Part shown: one piece after another, positions 18,758-28,159 of the stretch
Layout of the letters: every line of letters begins with the position of its first letter
How positions within the stretch are numbered: the first letter of the stretch is position 1
Origin: Caenibius sp. WL
Lineage (GTDB): Bacteria; Pseudomonadota; Alphaproteobacteria; Sphingomonadales; Sphingomonadaceae
Reading direction: 5' to 3'
NCBI RefSeq assembly: GCF_019803445.1
Contig: NZ_CP081844.1
Coordinates: 1,376,501-1,440,500 of the forward strand
DNA length: 64,000 nucleotides
Notes under the pieces: generated by a model
Told to the model about the DNA's origin: nothing
Databases searched by the model: none
Seen by the model: only the letters and a program-made list of their open reading frames with translations
Translations under genes and position numbers: made by a program

Positions 18758-19969
18758 TCAGGATGCAGGGCGCGACACAGGGCCGCGATTTTCAAACAGG
18801 GCCAGCGTTTCGGCCTTGCCCGGCTGGCCGGGGCGGGTCAGCCCCGCGCCAGTCAACGGCTGGGGGTTCACCGGGGCCGGGCCGGCCTTGAGATTCGGTG
18901 CGGTGGGCGTGATGCAGACCGCGGCGACGTAGCGCTTGCCCGCATCGCCCGCCGAAGGCAGGGGAAGCTGGGGGCCGGTGCCGCGCGCGGCGTGCTTGTC
19001 GTAAGCGATCTGATGGACATTGTGGATGCCCGCGATGCCCATGCCGCCGCGCGCGTCGATCGCCATCATGTCGTGCATGCACATCTTGCCGGGCTCGACG
19101 CACATGTTCACGATCATATCGAACAGATTGGGTTCGACGCTGGCGAAGTGGCGGGCGGGTTCCTTCTCGCTCGGGCGTTCGAGCTGGAGATAGGCCGCGC
19201 GGTCAAGCGAACCGCTGCCGCTCTTGGCTTCTGCCACCCACTTTGCGAAACCGGCATCGTCCAGGCTCTTCACCGCGAAGCGCATGTTGGAGAAGCCCGC
19301 GCCGCTGTAATTGGCGGAAAAGCCGGTGAATTCGCCGGTCTGGTCCATGATGCCGTGCAGTTTGGTTTCCATGCCCGGCATGGCGTAGATCTGCCCGGCC
19401 ATGGCGGGGATGTAGAACGAATTCATCACCGAGGACGCCGAAATGCGGAAGCGCACCTGGCGGTGGGTCGGCACGGCCAGTTCGTTCACTGTGGCGATGC
19501 CCTCTTCGGGATAGATGAACAGCCATTTCCAGTCGAGCGCGACGACATTGACATCGAGCGGCCTGGTTTCGGCCACCGCGGCGGTCTGCTGCTTGTTCTC
19601 GGCCAGCGGGCGATAGGGATCGAGCAGGTGCGTGGCGACCCAGGTGATCGCGCCCAGGCAGATGATGATCAGCAGCGGCGCCGCCCAGATGACGAGTTCG
19701 AGCTGGGTCGAGTGATCCCAGTCCGGCTTGTACGTCGCTTCCTTGTTGTTCGCGCGGTAGCGCCAGGCGAAGAAAACGGTCAGCGCCATCACCGGCACGA
19801 TGATCAACAGCATCAGCACGGTGGAAATGACGATGAGATCGCCCTGCTGGCGCGCGATGTCCCCGGCGGGGTCAAGCACGACCAGGTCGCAACCGGCGAC
19901 CAAGGGCAGCAGGGCAAGCAGGGGCAACGGCCTGAGCCGTGCGGCGAGTCGAGGAAGTGGCGTCGGCAT
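18758..19969 (-). CDS. cyoA: Cytochrome bo3 quinol oxidase subunit II (lipoprotein)
   Basis: This 403-residue protein begins with a lipoprotein signal ending LVAGC (cysteine near residue 27). Two transmembrane helices and a cupredoxin domain containing [19 protein letters not shown] follow. The CuA ligands of cytochrome c oxidases are absent, as expected for a quinol oxidase, and [11 protein letters not shown] follows the CyoA pattern. The C-terminal tail of about 60 residues after the cupredoxin domain is proline-rich. It is the first gene of the minus-strand cyoABCD-surf1-regBA run. A dyad lies about 40 bases upstream. Confidence 0.94.
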   Translation of the reverse strand: MPTPLPRLAARLRPLPLLALLPLVAGCDLVVLDPAGDIARQQGDLIVISTVLMLLIIVPVMALTVFFAWRYRANNKEATYKPDWDHSTQLELVIWAAPLLIIICLGAITWVATHLLDPYRPLAENKQQTAAVAETRPLDVNVVALDWKWLFIYPEEGIATVNELAVPTHRQVRFRISASSVMNSFYIPAMAGQIYAMPGMETKLHGIMDQTGEFTGFSANYSGAGFSNMRFAVKSLDDAGFAKWVAEAKSGSGSLDRAAYLQLERPSEKEPARHFASVEPNLFDMIVNMCVEPGKMCMHDMMAIDARGGMGIAGIHNVHQIAYDKHAARGTGPQLPLPSAGDAGKRYVAAVCITPTAPNLKAGPAPVNPQPLTGAGLTRPGQPGKAETLALFENRGPVSRPAS

Positions 19970-20006
19970 GCCGCGCGCCTAGGCAAGGTATGCTGCACCG
20001 CACATA

Positions 20007-20019
20007 GGACATTTTGTCC
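20007..20019. promoter_or_regulatory. Dyad upstream of cyoA
   Basis: GGACA-TTT-TGTCC is a perfect 5+3+5 inverted repeat in the 159-base gap between divergent cyoA and an MFS gene. It is a candidate regulator site. It does not match the FNR-type TTGAT-N4-ATCAA box. Confidence 0.35.
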
Positions 20020-20128
20020 AATCCCTTGATGGCTCCCGATGCCGCAGGGGGACTTTCATGTTGCGGGCGCGAAGCCCTCGCCTTAAGATTCGTGCCGTGA
20101 AAGCGGCCCATTGCTACAGGATGTGTCC

Positions 20129-21454
20129 ATGAGCGCCGACACTGTGCCAACCGTTCAGGCCGAACGCGATGCCCGTGCCCTCAATGCCGAAGGGCATCGT
20201 ATCGCGCCCGGTGAAATCGCCATCGGCGTGATTATTGGCCGTACTTCGGAATTTTTCGACTTCTTCGTTTATGCCATTGCTTCGGTTCTGGTTTTTCCGA
20301 AACTGTTCTTCCCCTTCGTCGATCCGCTGACGGGGACTCTCTATTCCTTCGGCCTGTTCGCGCTGGCGTTCTTCGCCCGCCCGGTGGGGACTGCGATCTT
20401 CACCGCGGTCGATCGGGCGTATGGCCGGGGCGCGAAGCTGACGATCGCCCTATTCCTGCTCGGCGGTTCGACCGCCGCGATCGCGTTCCTGCCCGGTTAC
20501 GATTCGATCGGCATTGCCGCCGTGGTCCTGCTGGCGCTGTTCCGCATGGGGCAGGGCGTGGCGCTGGGCGGTTCGTGGGACGGCCTGGCTTCGCTGCTGG
20601 CGATCAACGCGCCCGAGGGCAAGCGCGGCTGGTATGCGATGGTGCCGCAGCTCGGCGCGCCGCTCGGCCTGATCGTGGCCAGCCTGCTGTTCATGTTCCT
20701 CGTGTCCGCGCTCTCGGCGGAAGATTTCCTCGGCTGGGGCTGGCGCTATCCGTTCTTCGTGGCGTTCGCGATCAACGTGGTGGCGCTGTTCGCGCGCCTG
20801 CGCATCGTGGTGACGCCCGAATACGCCCGCCTGTTCGACCGCATTTCGCTCAAGCCGGGTTCGGTGCTGGATACGGTCCGTTCGGAATGGCGCGTCATCG
20901 CCGCCGGCGCCTTCGCGCCGCTCGCCAGCTTTGCCATGTTCCACATGGTGACGGTGTTCCCGCTGTCCTGGGTGTTCCTGTTCACCGAGGAAATGCCCGC
21001 GCGCTTCCTCGGCATCGAAGCCATTGCGGCGGCTTTCGGCGTGCTCGCGATCATCGCATCGGGCTATCTGGCCGACCGCGTCGGCCGCCGCACGGTGCTC
21101 GGCGTGACGGCCGCCGGGATCGCCGCGTTCAGCGGCTTCGCCCCGCAGCTTCTCGATGGCGGCGAACTGGGCGAACTGGTGTTCATGATTTCCGGCTTCC
21201 TCTTGCTGGGCCTGTCGTTCGGCCAGTCGTCGGGCGCGCTGTCTTCCAGCTTCCTGCGCCACAACCGCTACACCGGCTCGGCGCTGACCTCCGATCTGGC
21301 ATGGCTGTTCGGCGCGGGCTTCGCGCCGCTGGTGGCTCTCTGGCTGTCGAGCGCGTTCGGCCTGCTGGCCGCCGGCGCCTATCTCCTGTCGGGCGCGGTG
21401 GTGACGTTGGTCGCCCTGTGGCTGAACGCCGAACTCGGCCGTTCGATCGACTGA
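20129..21454 (+). CDS. MFS transporter, metabolite:H+ symporter (MHS) type
   Basis: This 441-residue permease has twelve hydrophobic segments. The N-terminal helix GRTSEFFDFFVYAIASV and the segment FRMGQGVALGGSWDG are typical of the metabolite/proton symporter branch, which takes up dicarboxylates, betaines or related solutes. The loop YLADRVGRRTVLGV in the second half is the MFS signature. ATG at 20129 has AGGA upstream; a TTG 18 bases earlier is less likely. It is transcribed divergently from cyoA and ends at a hairpin. The substrate is unknown. Confidence 0.87.
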   Translation: MSADTVPTVQAERDARALNAEGHRIAPGEIAIGVIIGRTSEFFDFFVYAIASVLVFPKLFFPFVDPLTGTLYSFGLFALAFFARPVGTAIFTAVDRAYGRGAKLTIALFLLGGSTAAIAFLPGYDSIGIAAVVLLALFRMGQGVALGGSWDGLASLLAINAPEGKRGWYAMVPQLGAPLGLIVASLLFMFLVSALSAEDFLGWGWRYPFFVAFAINVVALFARLRIVVTPEYARLFDRISLKPGSVLDTVRSEWRVIAAGAFAPLASFAMFHMVTVFPLSWVFLFTEEMPARFLGIEAIAAAFGVLAIIASGYLADRVGRRTVLGVTAAGIAAFSGFAPQLLDGGELGELVFMISGFLLLGLSFGQSSGALSSSFLRHNRYTGSALTSDLAWLFGAGFAPLVALWLSSAFGLLAAGAYLLSGAVVTLVALWLNAELGRSID

Positions 21455-21462
21455 TCCGGGCT

Positions 21463-21483
21463 GGGGAGGCGGCATGCCTCCCC
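21463..21483 (+). terminator. Hairpin after the MHS-type transporter gene
   Basis: GGGGAGGC (21463-21470) pairs with GCCTCCCC (21476-21483) over a 5-base loop, 9 bases beyond the stop codon. There is no clear T-run behind it. Confidence 0.5.
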
Positions 21484-21625
21484 GCCTTCCGGCCCTGAAA
21501 AGGGCGGGTATGGGCTCTGCCGCATACCCATTTCCCCGGTTGCCCTGGTCTTTCGCCCGCATCGGGAATGACGTCCCGGCTCACTCCCGCTAGGTAAGGG
21601 GGCGAATCACCGTCCGGGACACCGC

Positions 21626-23359
21626 ATGACTTTTGACCAATGGGCGATCATTGTCATTCTGCTGGCAATGCTCGTCGCCTATGCGACAGAGCGGTTCCGG
21701 GTGGAACTGGTCGCCATGGTCGGGCTGGCCGCGGGCCATCTTGTCGGCGTGGTGCCGGTCCAGAATATCTTCGCGGGCTTTTCCAACCCGGCGGTCATTA
21801 CCGTCGCCGAAGTCCTGCTGATCGTGTCCGCGCTTTCCGCCACCCGGGTGATCGACGATTTCGCGCGGCGGATCGCGGTGCATACCACCAGCGAGCCCGC
21901 TGTGTTGACGATGCTGTGCTGCACCGGGGCGTTCATTTCCATTTTCATGAACAATATCGGTGCGCTGGCGCTGATGTTCCCGGTGACTTTGTCGGTCTGT
22001 TCGCGGCTGGATATCCCGCCGGGGCGGGTGCTGATGGCGCTGTCCTTCGCCACGCTGCTGGGCGGGATGTGTTCGCTTACCGGCACGCCCGCCAATCTCG
22101 TGGTCAACCAATGGAAGATCGCGGAGAGCGGAGCGGGCTTCGGATATTTCGAACTGGGGCTGGTGGGCGGCCCCGTGGCGCTGGCGGGGCTGGCGTGGAT
22201 CATTTTTGCCGCCCCCCGCGTGTTTCGCCATATCGTTTCGCACGAGGCGCCGTTCGAAGCCGGGCCAGCCGATTTTCTGGCCGAAATGCATATTCCCGCC
22301 CATTCAGCGCTGGCCGGGCTGCATCTCCCCCAAGCGGAGGAGCGGTACGAAATCGCGATCCATGGCGTGCTGCGCCATGGTGCGCATGTCTTCGCCAGAC
22401 GCGGCGATATCGTCCTCGCCCCCGGCGATACCGTGCTGCTGGAAGGGACGCTGGGCCATCTGCAGGATCTGGTCGAAGGCGGGCAGCTTGAAGGGCTGCA
22501 TCCCGACGAAAGCGCCGGGGTGGAGCGGATGGAAATCGTGGTGATGCCCGACAGTCTGCTGCAGGGCACGCGCATCAGCGATGTTATGGCGTTCATCGAA
22601 CGCAATGTGCAGGTGGTCGGGATCGCCAGCCGCCGGCGCCGGATCGAAGGCCGTTTCGAGGATCTCCAGATCGGCGTGGGCGATGTGCTGGTGCTGGCGG
22701 GCGAACGCAGCGCCCTGCGCGAAGCGGCGGCCGATTGCGGCCTGCTGCCGCTGTCTGCCCGCCGGGTGCCGCGCCGGACGCGGGCCGCCTGGCCGAGCGT
22801 GGCGGTCTTCGCGCTGGGCGTTGTGCTGTCGGCGTTCGATGTCGTGCCGACCGAGCTGGCTTTCGGCGCGGTGGTGATCGCGATGGTCATGCTCGGCAGC
22901 CTGAATCTGCGCGGCGCGTTGCAGGACATGAACTGGAGCATCGTCATCCTCCTGGCCTGCATGATCCCGCTGGGGCTGGCGGTGGAGGACACGGGCACCG
23001 CGCGGGTGATCGCCAATGCGTTGGCGGATTATCTGCCATCGACCCAGCCGGTGGTGGTGGCGACGATGGTCCTGCTGCTGGCGGTGGCGATCACGCCGTT
23101 TATCGACAACGTGTCCACCGCCGTGGTGCTGAGCCCGATTGCGGCGGGCGTTTCGGCCCGCACCGGGATGCCGCTGGAACCCCTGCTGATCGCGGTTGCC
23201 ATCGGGGCTTCGCTTGATTTCCTCACCCCGTTTGGCCATCACAACAACGCGGTGGTGATGGGTGCGGCGGGTTATCGGTTCCGCGATTTTCCCCGGCTTG
23301 GCGCACCGCTGCTGGCCATATCGGTGTGTGTCGCCATCGCCTGTTTCGCGGTGATCTGA
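21626..23359 (+). CDS. SLC13/DASS-type permease with two TrkA-C (RCK-C) domains
   Basis: This 577-residue protein has hydrophobic halves on either side of a soluble central part (about residues 210-385) that holds two RCK-C/TrkA-C repeats. One begins near FLAEMHIP and the other near MEIVVMPDSLLQGT. The transport signatures MNNIGALALMFPV, SLTGTPANLVV and FIDNVSTAVVLSPIA are the paired motifs of the divalent anion/sodium symporter family. Members move sulfate, dicarboxylates or related anions. The sulfur operon immediately downstream makes sulfate a reasonable guess, but it is not proven by sequence. It lacks an obvious regulator of its own. Confidence 0.85.
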   Translation: MTFDQWAIIVILLAMLVAYATERFRVELVAMVGLAAGHLVGVVPVQNIFAGFSNPAVITVAEVLLIVSALSATRVIDDFARRIAVHTTSEPAVLTMLCCTGAFISIFMNNIGALALMFPVTLSVCSRLDIPPGRVLMALSFATLLGGMCSLTGTPANLVVNQWKIAESGAGFGYFELGLVGGPVALAGLAWIIFAAPRVFRHIVSHEAPFEAGPADFLAEMHIPAHSALAGLHLPQAEERYEIAIHGVLRHGAHVFARRGDIVLAPGDTVLLEGTLGHLQDLVEGGQLEGLHPDESAGVERMEIVVMPDSLLQGTRISDVMAFIERNVQVVGIASRRRRIEGRFEDLQIGVGDVLVLAGERSALREAAADCGLLPLSARRVPRRTRAAWPSVAVFALGVVLSAFDVVPTELAFGAVVIAMVMLGSLNLRGALQDMNWSIVILLACMIPLGLAVEDTGTARVIANALADYLPSTQPVVVATMVLLLAVAITPFIDNVSTAVVLSPIAAGVSARTGMPLEPLLIAVAIGASLDFLTPFGHHNNAVVMGAAGYRFRDFPRLGAPLLAISVCVAIACFAVI

Positions 23360-23392
23360 CCGTTCCCGCGGCAAAGCGGGCAGGGCGGACTT

Positions 23393-23407
23393 GCAACAAT
23401 TTGTTGC
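23393..23407. promoter_or_regulatory. Perfect palindrome upstream of the Rrf2 gene
   Basis: GCAACAA-T-TTGTTGC is a perfect 7+1+7 inverted repeat, 48 bases ahead of the Rrf2 start. It is a candidate operator for this or another regulator. Confidence 0.45.
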
Positions 23408-23420
23408 CTGCCGTAAAAGT

Positions 23421-23435
23421 CTACTTTGTGAATAG
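23421..23435. promoter_or_regulatory. CTACT-N5-AATAG element before the Rrf2 gene
   Basis: CTACT-TTGTG-AATAG is near-palindromic (CTAyT-N5-ArTAG). The same layout recurs upstream of the sulfate-binding protein gene at 23963-23977, so it may be the Rrf2 protein's own binding site. Confidence 0.4.
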
Positions 23436-23454
23436 GAAATCGGCGTAGCCAGAT

Positions 23455-23925
23455 ATGATCTCGAACAAGGCCAAATATGCGTTCCGGGCGCTGCTTGCGA
23501 TTGCGTCCGCGCCGGAGGGGGAATCCTTGACCAGCGCCGAAATCGCGCGCCGCCATTCCATTCCGCACAAGTTCCTCGAACAGATTCTGCTCGATCTCAA
23601 GAAAGCCGGCATTCTTGACAGCCGCCGGGGAAAAAGCGGCGGATATGTGATGCTTAGGCCGTCCGACACGATCAGTTTCGGGGAAGTCCTGCGTCTGTTC
23701 GAAGGCCCGCTGGCCCCGCTGCCGTGCCTGTCCCGCAATTCCTACCGCCGGTGCGAGGATTGCGAGAGCGAAGCGCGTTGCGACATTCGCCGCGAATTCG
23801 GCCGGGCCTACGACGCAAGCCGGCAGGTGCTCGATTCGCGGACCATTGCCGATGCCCTGCGTGATGGTGGGCGCGATGGCGCGGCAACCCCGGAAATCCG
23901 CTATGACGAACGCATGACGGGGTGA
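23455..23925 (+). CDS. Rrf2-family transcriptional regulator of the sulfur operon
   Basis: This 156-residue protein has a winged helix-turn-helix with the Rrf2 signature FLEQILLDLKKAGILDSRRG and GGYVMLRP (residues 40-70). Four cysteines at about C91, C100, C103 and C109 could hold a metal or Fe-S cluster, as in IscR and NsrR, though the spacing is different. Others in the family (CymR, CysR-like) control sulfur assimilation. It lies directly before the sulfate ABC transporter genes on the same strand, with 130 bases between. A role in sulfur control is inferred from this position and a shared upstream element. Confidence 0.85.
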   Translation: MISNKAKYAFRALLAIASAPEGESLTSAEIARRHSIPHKFLEQILLDLKKAGILDSRRGKSGGYVMLRPSDTISFGEVLRLFEGPLAPLPCLSRNSYRRCEDCESEARCDIRREFGRAYDASRQVLDSRTIADALRDGGRDGAATPEIRYDERMTG

Positions 23926-23962
23926 TCGCGGGCAGGGAATGCAAATAGGCGCTTGCTAATCC

Positions 23963-23977
23963 CTACTACATAGATAG
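23963..23977. promoter_or_regulatory. CTACT-N5-GATAG element before the sulfate-binding gene
   Basis: CTACT-ACATA-GATAG repeats the arrangement found ahead of the Rrf2 gene (23421-23435). It lies 79 bases upstream of the binding protein start, a usual place for a repressor or activator site. Confidence 0.4.
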
Positions 23978-24055
23978 AGATAATGGGGTGTGTTGAACGC
24001 GCCCTGATTCGTCGCCTCGCAAAGGCCGGACCCGGGCAGTCGGGAGAATGGCGGA

Positions 24056-25105
24056 ATGCGTGGATTTCGAACCGTCCGGGCCTGGGGGCTGGCAACTTTG
24101 GCCGCGGTGGGCATCGCCGGGCTGGCGGCCTGTTCGCCGGCTGGAAACAAGGCTGACACCAAGGACCGGGTCGAACTGCTCAACGTGTCCTATGATCCGA
24201 CACGGGAACTCTACGAAGCGATCAACCCCAGGTTCGCCGCCGAATGGAAGGCGAAGACCGGGCAGGATGTCGCGATCAAGATGAGCCACGGCGGATCGGG
24301 CAAGCAGGCGCGGGCGGTGATTGACGGGCTGGATGCCGATGTCGTCACGCTGGCGCTGGCCTATGATATCGACGAGATCGCCGAGCGCGGGCAGCTTCTG
24401 CCCAAGACCTGGCAATCGCAGCTCACCGCCAACAGCGCGCCCTATACCTCGACCATCGTGTTCCTGGTGCGCCATGGCAATCCCAAAGGGATCAAGGACT
24501 GGGGCGATCTGGTGAAGCCGGGTGTCGCAGTCATCACCCCCAATCCGAAGACCAGCGGCGGCGCGCGGTGGAATTTCCTCGCCGCCTGGGCTTTTGCGCA
24601 CAAGGCTTACGGGTCCGATGCGGCGGCGGAAGACTATGTCCGCAAGCTGTTCGCCAATGTCCCGGTGCTCGACAGCGGCGCGCGCGGATCGACCACCACC
24701 TTCGTCGAACGCGGTATCGGCGATGTGCTGCTGGCGTGGGAGAACGAGGCGTTCCTCGCTCAGAAGGAATTGGGCAAGGGCAAGTTCGATATCGTCGTCC
24801 CGTCGATCTCGATCCTGGCGGAACCGCCGGTGGCCGTGGTCAGCAAGAATGCGGAACGCCACGGCACGCAGAAAGTGGCCGAAGCCTATCTCAAGTATCT
24901 CTACACGCCCGAAGCGCAGGATGTGATCGCCCGCAATTACTACCGCCCGATCGATCCCACGGTCGCCGCGAAGTATGCGGATGTCTTCCCCAAGCTCGAA
25001 CTCGTCACCGTGGATAAGGATTTCGGCGGCTGGCAGGCTGCGCAGAAGCGGTTCTTCAACGAAGGCGGCGTGTTCGACACGATCTTTGCCGCGACCAAGC
25101 GATAA
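24056..25105 (+). CDS. Sulfate ABC transporter substrate-binding protein
   Basis: This 349-residue protein has a lipoprotein-like signal with the lipobox LAAC (cysteine near residue 26). Family motifs include [38 protein letters not shown] and [16 protein letters not shown], which are conserved in sulfate/thiosulfate binding proteins. It delivers sulfate to the CysTWA permease from the periplasm. The start is supported by GGGAG about 9 bases upstream. It is the first structural gene of the operon. Anchoring as a lipoprotein is a variation on the soluble enterobacterial Sbp. Confidence 0.93.
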   Translation: MRGFRTVRAWGLATLAAVGIAGLAACSPAGNKADTKDRVELLNVSYDPTRELYEAINPRFAAEWKAKTGQDVAIKMSHGGSGKQARAVIDGLDADVVTLALAYDIDEIAERGQLLPKTWQSQLTANSAPYTSTIVFLVRHGNPKGIKDWGDLVKPGVAVITPNPKTSGGARWNFLAAWAFAHKAYGSDAAAEDYVRKLFANVPVLDSGARGSTTTFVERGIGDVLLAWENEAFLAQKELGKGKFDIVVPSISILAEPPVAVVSKNAERHGTQKVAEAYLKYLYTPEAQDVIARNYYRPIDPTVAAKYADVFPKLELVTVDKDFGGWQAAQKRFFNEGGVFDTIFAATKR

Positions 25106-25110
25106 GCACC

Positions 25111-26007
25111 ATGGATATCGCATTGAGCAGTCCACTGCAGGTGCCCGACGCCACTCGCCATCCGGCCCCGTCGCGAACCCCGCGCCGGAAAAGCCGCTCC
25201 GTCATTCCGGGTTTCGGTCTGACGATGGGCCTGACGCTCGCTTGGCTCTCGCTCGTCGTCCTGATCCCGCTGAGCACGGTGTTCATCCGTTCGGCCGGGA
25301 TGGGGGTGAGCGATTTTCTCGCCGCCGGTTTTTCCGATCGCGCTCTGGCCGCTTACCGGATCAGCTTCGGCACGGCATTCCTCGCCGCCGTGGTCAACGG
25401 CGTGTTCGGCCTGCTGACGGCTTGGGTGCTGGTGCGCTACAGCTTTCCGGGCAAGCGCATCGTCAACGCGCTGGTCGATCTGCCGTTCGCGCTGCCCACG
25501 GCGGTGGCCGGGATTGCGCTGACCGCGATCTATGCGGGCAACGGCTGGGTGGGGCAGTTCCTCGAACCGCTGGGGATCAAGATCGCCTACACCCCGCTCG
25601 GGATCGTGATGGCGCTGGTTTTTATCGGCCTGCCGTTCGTGGTCCGCTCGGTCGAACCGGTGCTGGACGATTTCGGCGCCGAACTGGAAGAAGCGGCGCT
25701 CTCGCTCGGCGCGCGGCCGTGGCAGGTCTTCGCCCGGGTGGTCCTGCCCGCGATCCTGCCCGCGCTGCTCACGGGATTCGCGCTCTCCTTCGCCCGCGGG
25801 GTGGGGGAATACGGTTCGGTGATCTTCATCGCGGGCAACATGCCCTATAAGTCCGAAATCGCGCCGCTGCTGATCGTCACCCAGTTGGAACAGTACGATT
25901 ATGCCGCGGCCACCGCGATTGCCACGGTCATGCTGGTGGCGTCGTTCGCCATTCTGCTGGGTATCAACTGCATCCAGGCGTGGAGCCGGAGGAGGCTGGC
26001 GGCATGA
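25111..26007 (+). CDS. cysT: Sulfate ABC transporter permease CysT
   Basis: This 298-residue inner membrane protein has six transmembrane segments. The coupling motif [21 protein letters not shown] at about residues 192-212 contacts CysA. The sequence [16 protein letters not shown] is typical of the sulfate CysT/CysU permease. The gene starts 5 bases behind the binding protein stop and its stop overlaps the cysW start by 4 bases (ATGA). The N-terminal tail of about 30 polar residues is longer than in Escherichia coli. Confidence 0.93.
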   Translation: MDIALSSPLQVPDATRHPAPSRTPRRKSRSVIPGFGLTMGLTLAWLSLVVLIPLSTVFIRSAGMGVSDFLAAGFSDRALAAYRISFGTAFLAAVVNGVFGLLTAWVLVRYSFPGKRIVNALVDLPFALPTAVAGIALTAIYAGNGWVGQFLEPLGIKIAYTPLGIVMALVFIGLPFVVRSVEPVLDDFGAELEEAALSLGARPWQVFARVVLPAILPALLTGFALSFARGVGEYGSVIFIAGNMPYKSEIAPLLIVTQLEQYDYAAATAIATVMLVASFAILLGINCIQAWSRRRLAA

Positions 26008-26846
26008 ACGGTGTTCTCGCTTTGTCGGGCAGGCTGCAGGCGCGCCATCTGCTGATTGGGCTGATGCTGGCCTTTATCGGGCTGTTCCTCGTGCTGCCGC
26101 TGGTGTCGGTGTTCGCCGAAGGGCTGTCCAAAGGCTTTGCCGCCTACGGCGCCGCGCTGGTGCAACCCGATGCGCAATCGGCGATCAAGCTGACCTTGCT
26201 GGTCGCGGCGATCAGCGTGCCGGTGAATGTCGTGTTCGGCGTGATGGCCGCCTGGGCCATCGCCAAGTTCGATTTTCCGGGCAAGAGCCTGCTGATCACG
26301 TTCATCGACCTGCCGTTTTCGGTGTCGCCGGTGGTGGCGGGGCTGATCTATGTGTTGATGTTCGGGATGCAGGGCTGGCTGGGGCCGTGGCTGCGCGAAT
26401 ACGATATCCAGATCATTTTCGCCGTGCCCGGCATCGTGCTGGCGACGATTTTCGTGACTTTCCCTTTCGTTGCCCGCGAACTGATCCCGCTGATGGCGGA
26501 ACAGGGGCGCGATGACGAGGAAGCGGCGCTGTCGCTGGGGGCCAGCGGTTTCCAGACGTTCCTGCGCGTGACTTTGCCCAATATCCGCTGGGGCCTGCTG
26601 TACGGCGTGCTGCTGTGCAACGCCCGGGCCATGGGGGAATTCGGCGCGGTCTCGGTCGTTTCCGGGCACCTGCGCGGGCTGACCAACACCATGCCGCTGC
26701 ATGTCGAGATTCTCTACAACGAATACAATTTCGTCGCCGCCTTTGCCGTCGCCTCCCTGCTGGCCTTGCTGGCGCTGGTGACGCTGGTTCTCAAATCGAT
26801 TGTCGAATGGCGGTTCGACTACCAACGCGGGAGTGTGGGACATTGA
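26004..26846 (+). CDS. cysW: Sulfate ABC transporter permease CysW
   Basis: This 280-residue inner membrane protein has six hydrophobic segments and the coupling motif [40 protein letters not shown] is the CysW signature. It pairs with CysT to form the sulfate channel. ATG at 26004 is preceded by GGAGGAGG and overlaps the cysT stop. Its own stop overlaps the TTG start of cysA, so three genes are translationally coupled. Confidence 0.93.
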   Translation: MNGVLALSGRLQARHLLIGLMLAFIGLFLVLPLVSVFAEGLSKGFAAYGAALVQPDAQSAIKLTLLVAAISVPVNVVFGVMAAWAIAKFDFPGKSLLITFIDLPFSVSPVVAGLIYVLMFGMQGWLGPWLREYDIQIIFAVPGIVLATIFVTFPFVARELIPLMAEQGRDDEEAALSLGASGFQTFLRVTLPNIRWGLLYGVLLCNARAMGEFGAVSVVSGHLRGLTNTMPLHVEILYNEYNFVAAFAVASLLALLALVTLVLKSIVEWRFDYQRGSVGH

Positions 26847-27895
26847 TCAGACTCGATAGCATTTCGAAGCGCTATGGGGCCTACCAGGCGCTCGATAACA
26901 TCAATCTCGATGTGCGCGACGGCGAATTTCTGGCGCTGCTCGGCCCGTCGGGGTCCGGCAAGACGACGCTGCTGCGGATCGTCGCGGGGCTGGCTTTTCC
27001 CGATCACGGTTCCGTGCTGTTCAACGGCGAGGACGTGACCGATCTCAAAGTCGCGGAACGCAAGGTCGGCTTCGTGTTCCAGCACTATGCGCTGTTCAAG
27101 CATATGACCGTGGCGGACAATATCGGCTTCGGCCTGTCGGTGCGCAAACGCCGTGAGCGCCCGTCGAAAGCGGCGATCCGTGCGCGGGCGGAGGAATTGC
27201 TCGATCTGGTGCAGTTGCGCGGGCTGGGCGATCGCTATCCGGCCCAGCTTTCGGGCGGGCAGCGCCAGCGCGTGGCGCTGGCGCGGGCGCTGGCGGTGGA
27301 ACCGCAACTGCTGCTGCTGGACGAACCGTTCGGCGCGCTCGATGCGCAGGTGCGCAAGGAACTGCGCCGCTGGCTGCGCCACCTGCACGACCAGATGGGG
27401 CTGACTTCGATCTTCGTCACCCATGACCAGGAAGAAGCGCTCGAACTGGCGGACCGGGTGGTGGTGATGGATCACGGGGTGATCGAACAGATCGGCACAC
27501 CCGAAGAAGTCTATATGGCGCCGCGCAGTTCGTTCGTTTCGAATTTCGTGGGCGAAACCAACAGCCTGCCGGTGTCGGTGCGCGACGGGCAGGCCCATTT
27601 CTTCGACCGCCACATCGCCATCGAGGCGGAGCGGATGCCCGATGGTCCCGCGCGGCTCGATTTCCGCCCGCACGATGTGACCGTGGGCGACGAACAGCCC
27701 GGTTGCCTGCCGCTGCTGGTGACAGGCGTCTATCGCCGGGGCGGCGATTGGCGGGTGGAAGGCGAAGTGACCGGGGTCGACCGGACGATCGAAGTCAATC
27801 TCGATGCCCGGATGCCCGCGCCCGAAGTGGGCAAGCGGCTGGCGATCAAGGTCCAGCGGGCAAAACTGTTTCAGCTATCGGAGGTGAAGCCATGA
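26843..27895 (+). CDS. cysA: Sulfate ABC transporter ATP-binding protein CysA
   Basis: This 350-residue ATPase has Walker [10 protein letters not shown], the Q-loop [13 protein letters not shown], the signature [15 protein letters not shown], Walker [13 protein letters not shown] and the H-loop [10 protein letters not shown]-terminal TOBE-like domain contains LDFRPHDV. It energises sulfate import at the inner membrane. The start is taken as TTG at 26843, since it overlaps the cysW stop as TTGA and follows GGGAG. No ATG is available before the Walker A motif in this frame. The 3' end overlaps the DUF2292 gene by 4 bases. Confidence 0.93.
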   Translation: MIRLDSISKRYGAYQALDNINLDVRDGEFLALLGPSGSGKTTLLRIVAGLAFPDHGSVLFNGEDVTDLKVAERKVGFVFQHYALFKHMTVADNIGFGLSVRKRRERPSKAAIRARAEELLDLVQLRGLGDRYPAQLSGGQRQRVALARALAVEPQLLLLDEPFGALDAQVRKELRRWLRHLHDQMGLTSIFVTHDQEEALELADRVVVMDHGVIEQIGTPEEVYMAPRSSFVSNFVGETNSLPVSVRDGQAHFFDRHIAIEAERMPDGPARLDFRPHDVTVGDEQPGCLPLLVTGVYRRGGDWRVEGEVTGVDRTIEVNLDARMPAPEVGKRLAIKVQRAKLFQLSEVKP

Positions 27896-28074
27896 CGAAC
27901 GACCGGCCTGCCGGCAGCATCAAGCCGGAGAAATTCCAGCATGTCGAGCAAAGCCTCGCCAATATCCGCGAAGCCTTGCTGGGCCTGCGTTTCGGATCGA
28001 TCGCGATCACGATCCACGAAGATCGTATCGTCCAGATCGATGTGACCGAGAAGAAGCGCCTGCAATCCGGCTGA
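27892..28074 (+). CDS. Small DUF2292 (YezD-like) protein of the sulfur operon
   Basis: This 60-residue protein matches the DUF2292/YezD pattern: a helix with [20 protein letters not shown], then [14 protein letters not shown]. The protein is soluble and has no cysteines or recognisable catalytic residues. Its ATG overlaps the cysA stop by 4 bases, so it is co-translated with the sulfate transporter. Family members occur beside sulfur genes in many bacteria but have no established biochemical role. A regulatory or adaptor role in sulfur uptake is inferred only from linkage. Confidence 0.85.
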   Translation: MTNDRPAGSIKPEKFQHVEQSLANIREALLGLRFGSIAITIHEDRIVQIDVTEKKRLQSG

Positions 28075-28159
28075 CCGGCAAAGGCGATCCATAACCAACC
28101 TTTCCAAGATGCTGACCGGACGGCCGGAGGCATCGTGATCTCAATCATGGGGACTTACG

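Noticed and set aside
19970-20128. FNR-type site controlling cyoA
   Set aside because: Only TTGAT half-matches are present, and no TTGAT-N4-ATCAA arrangement was found.
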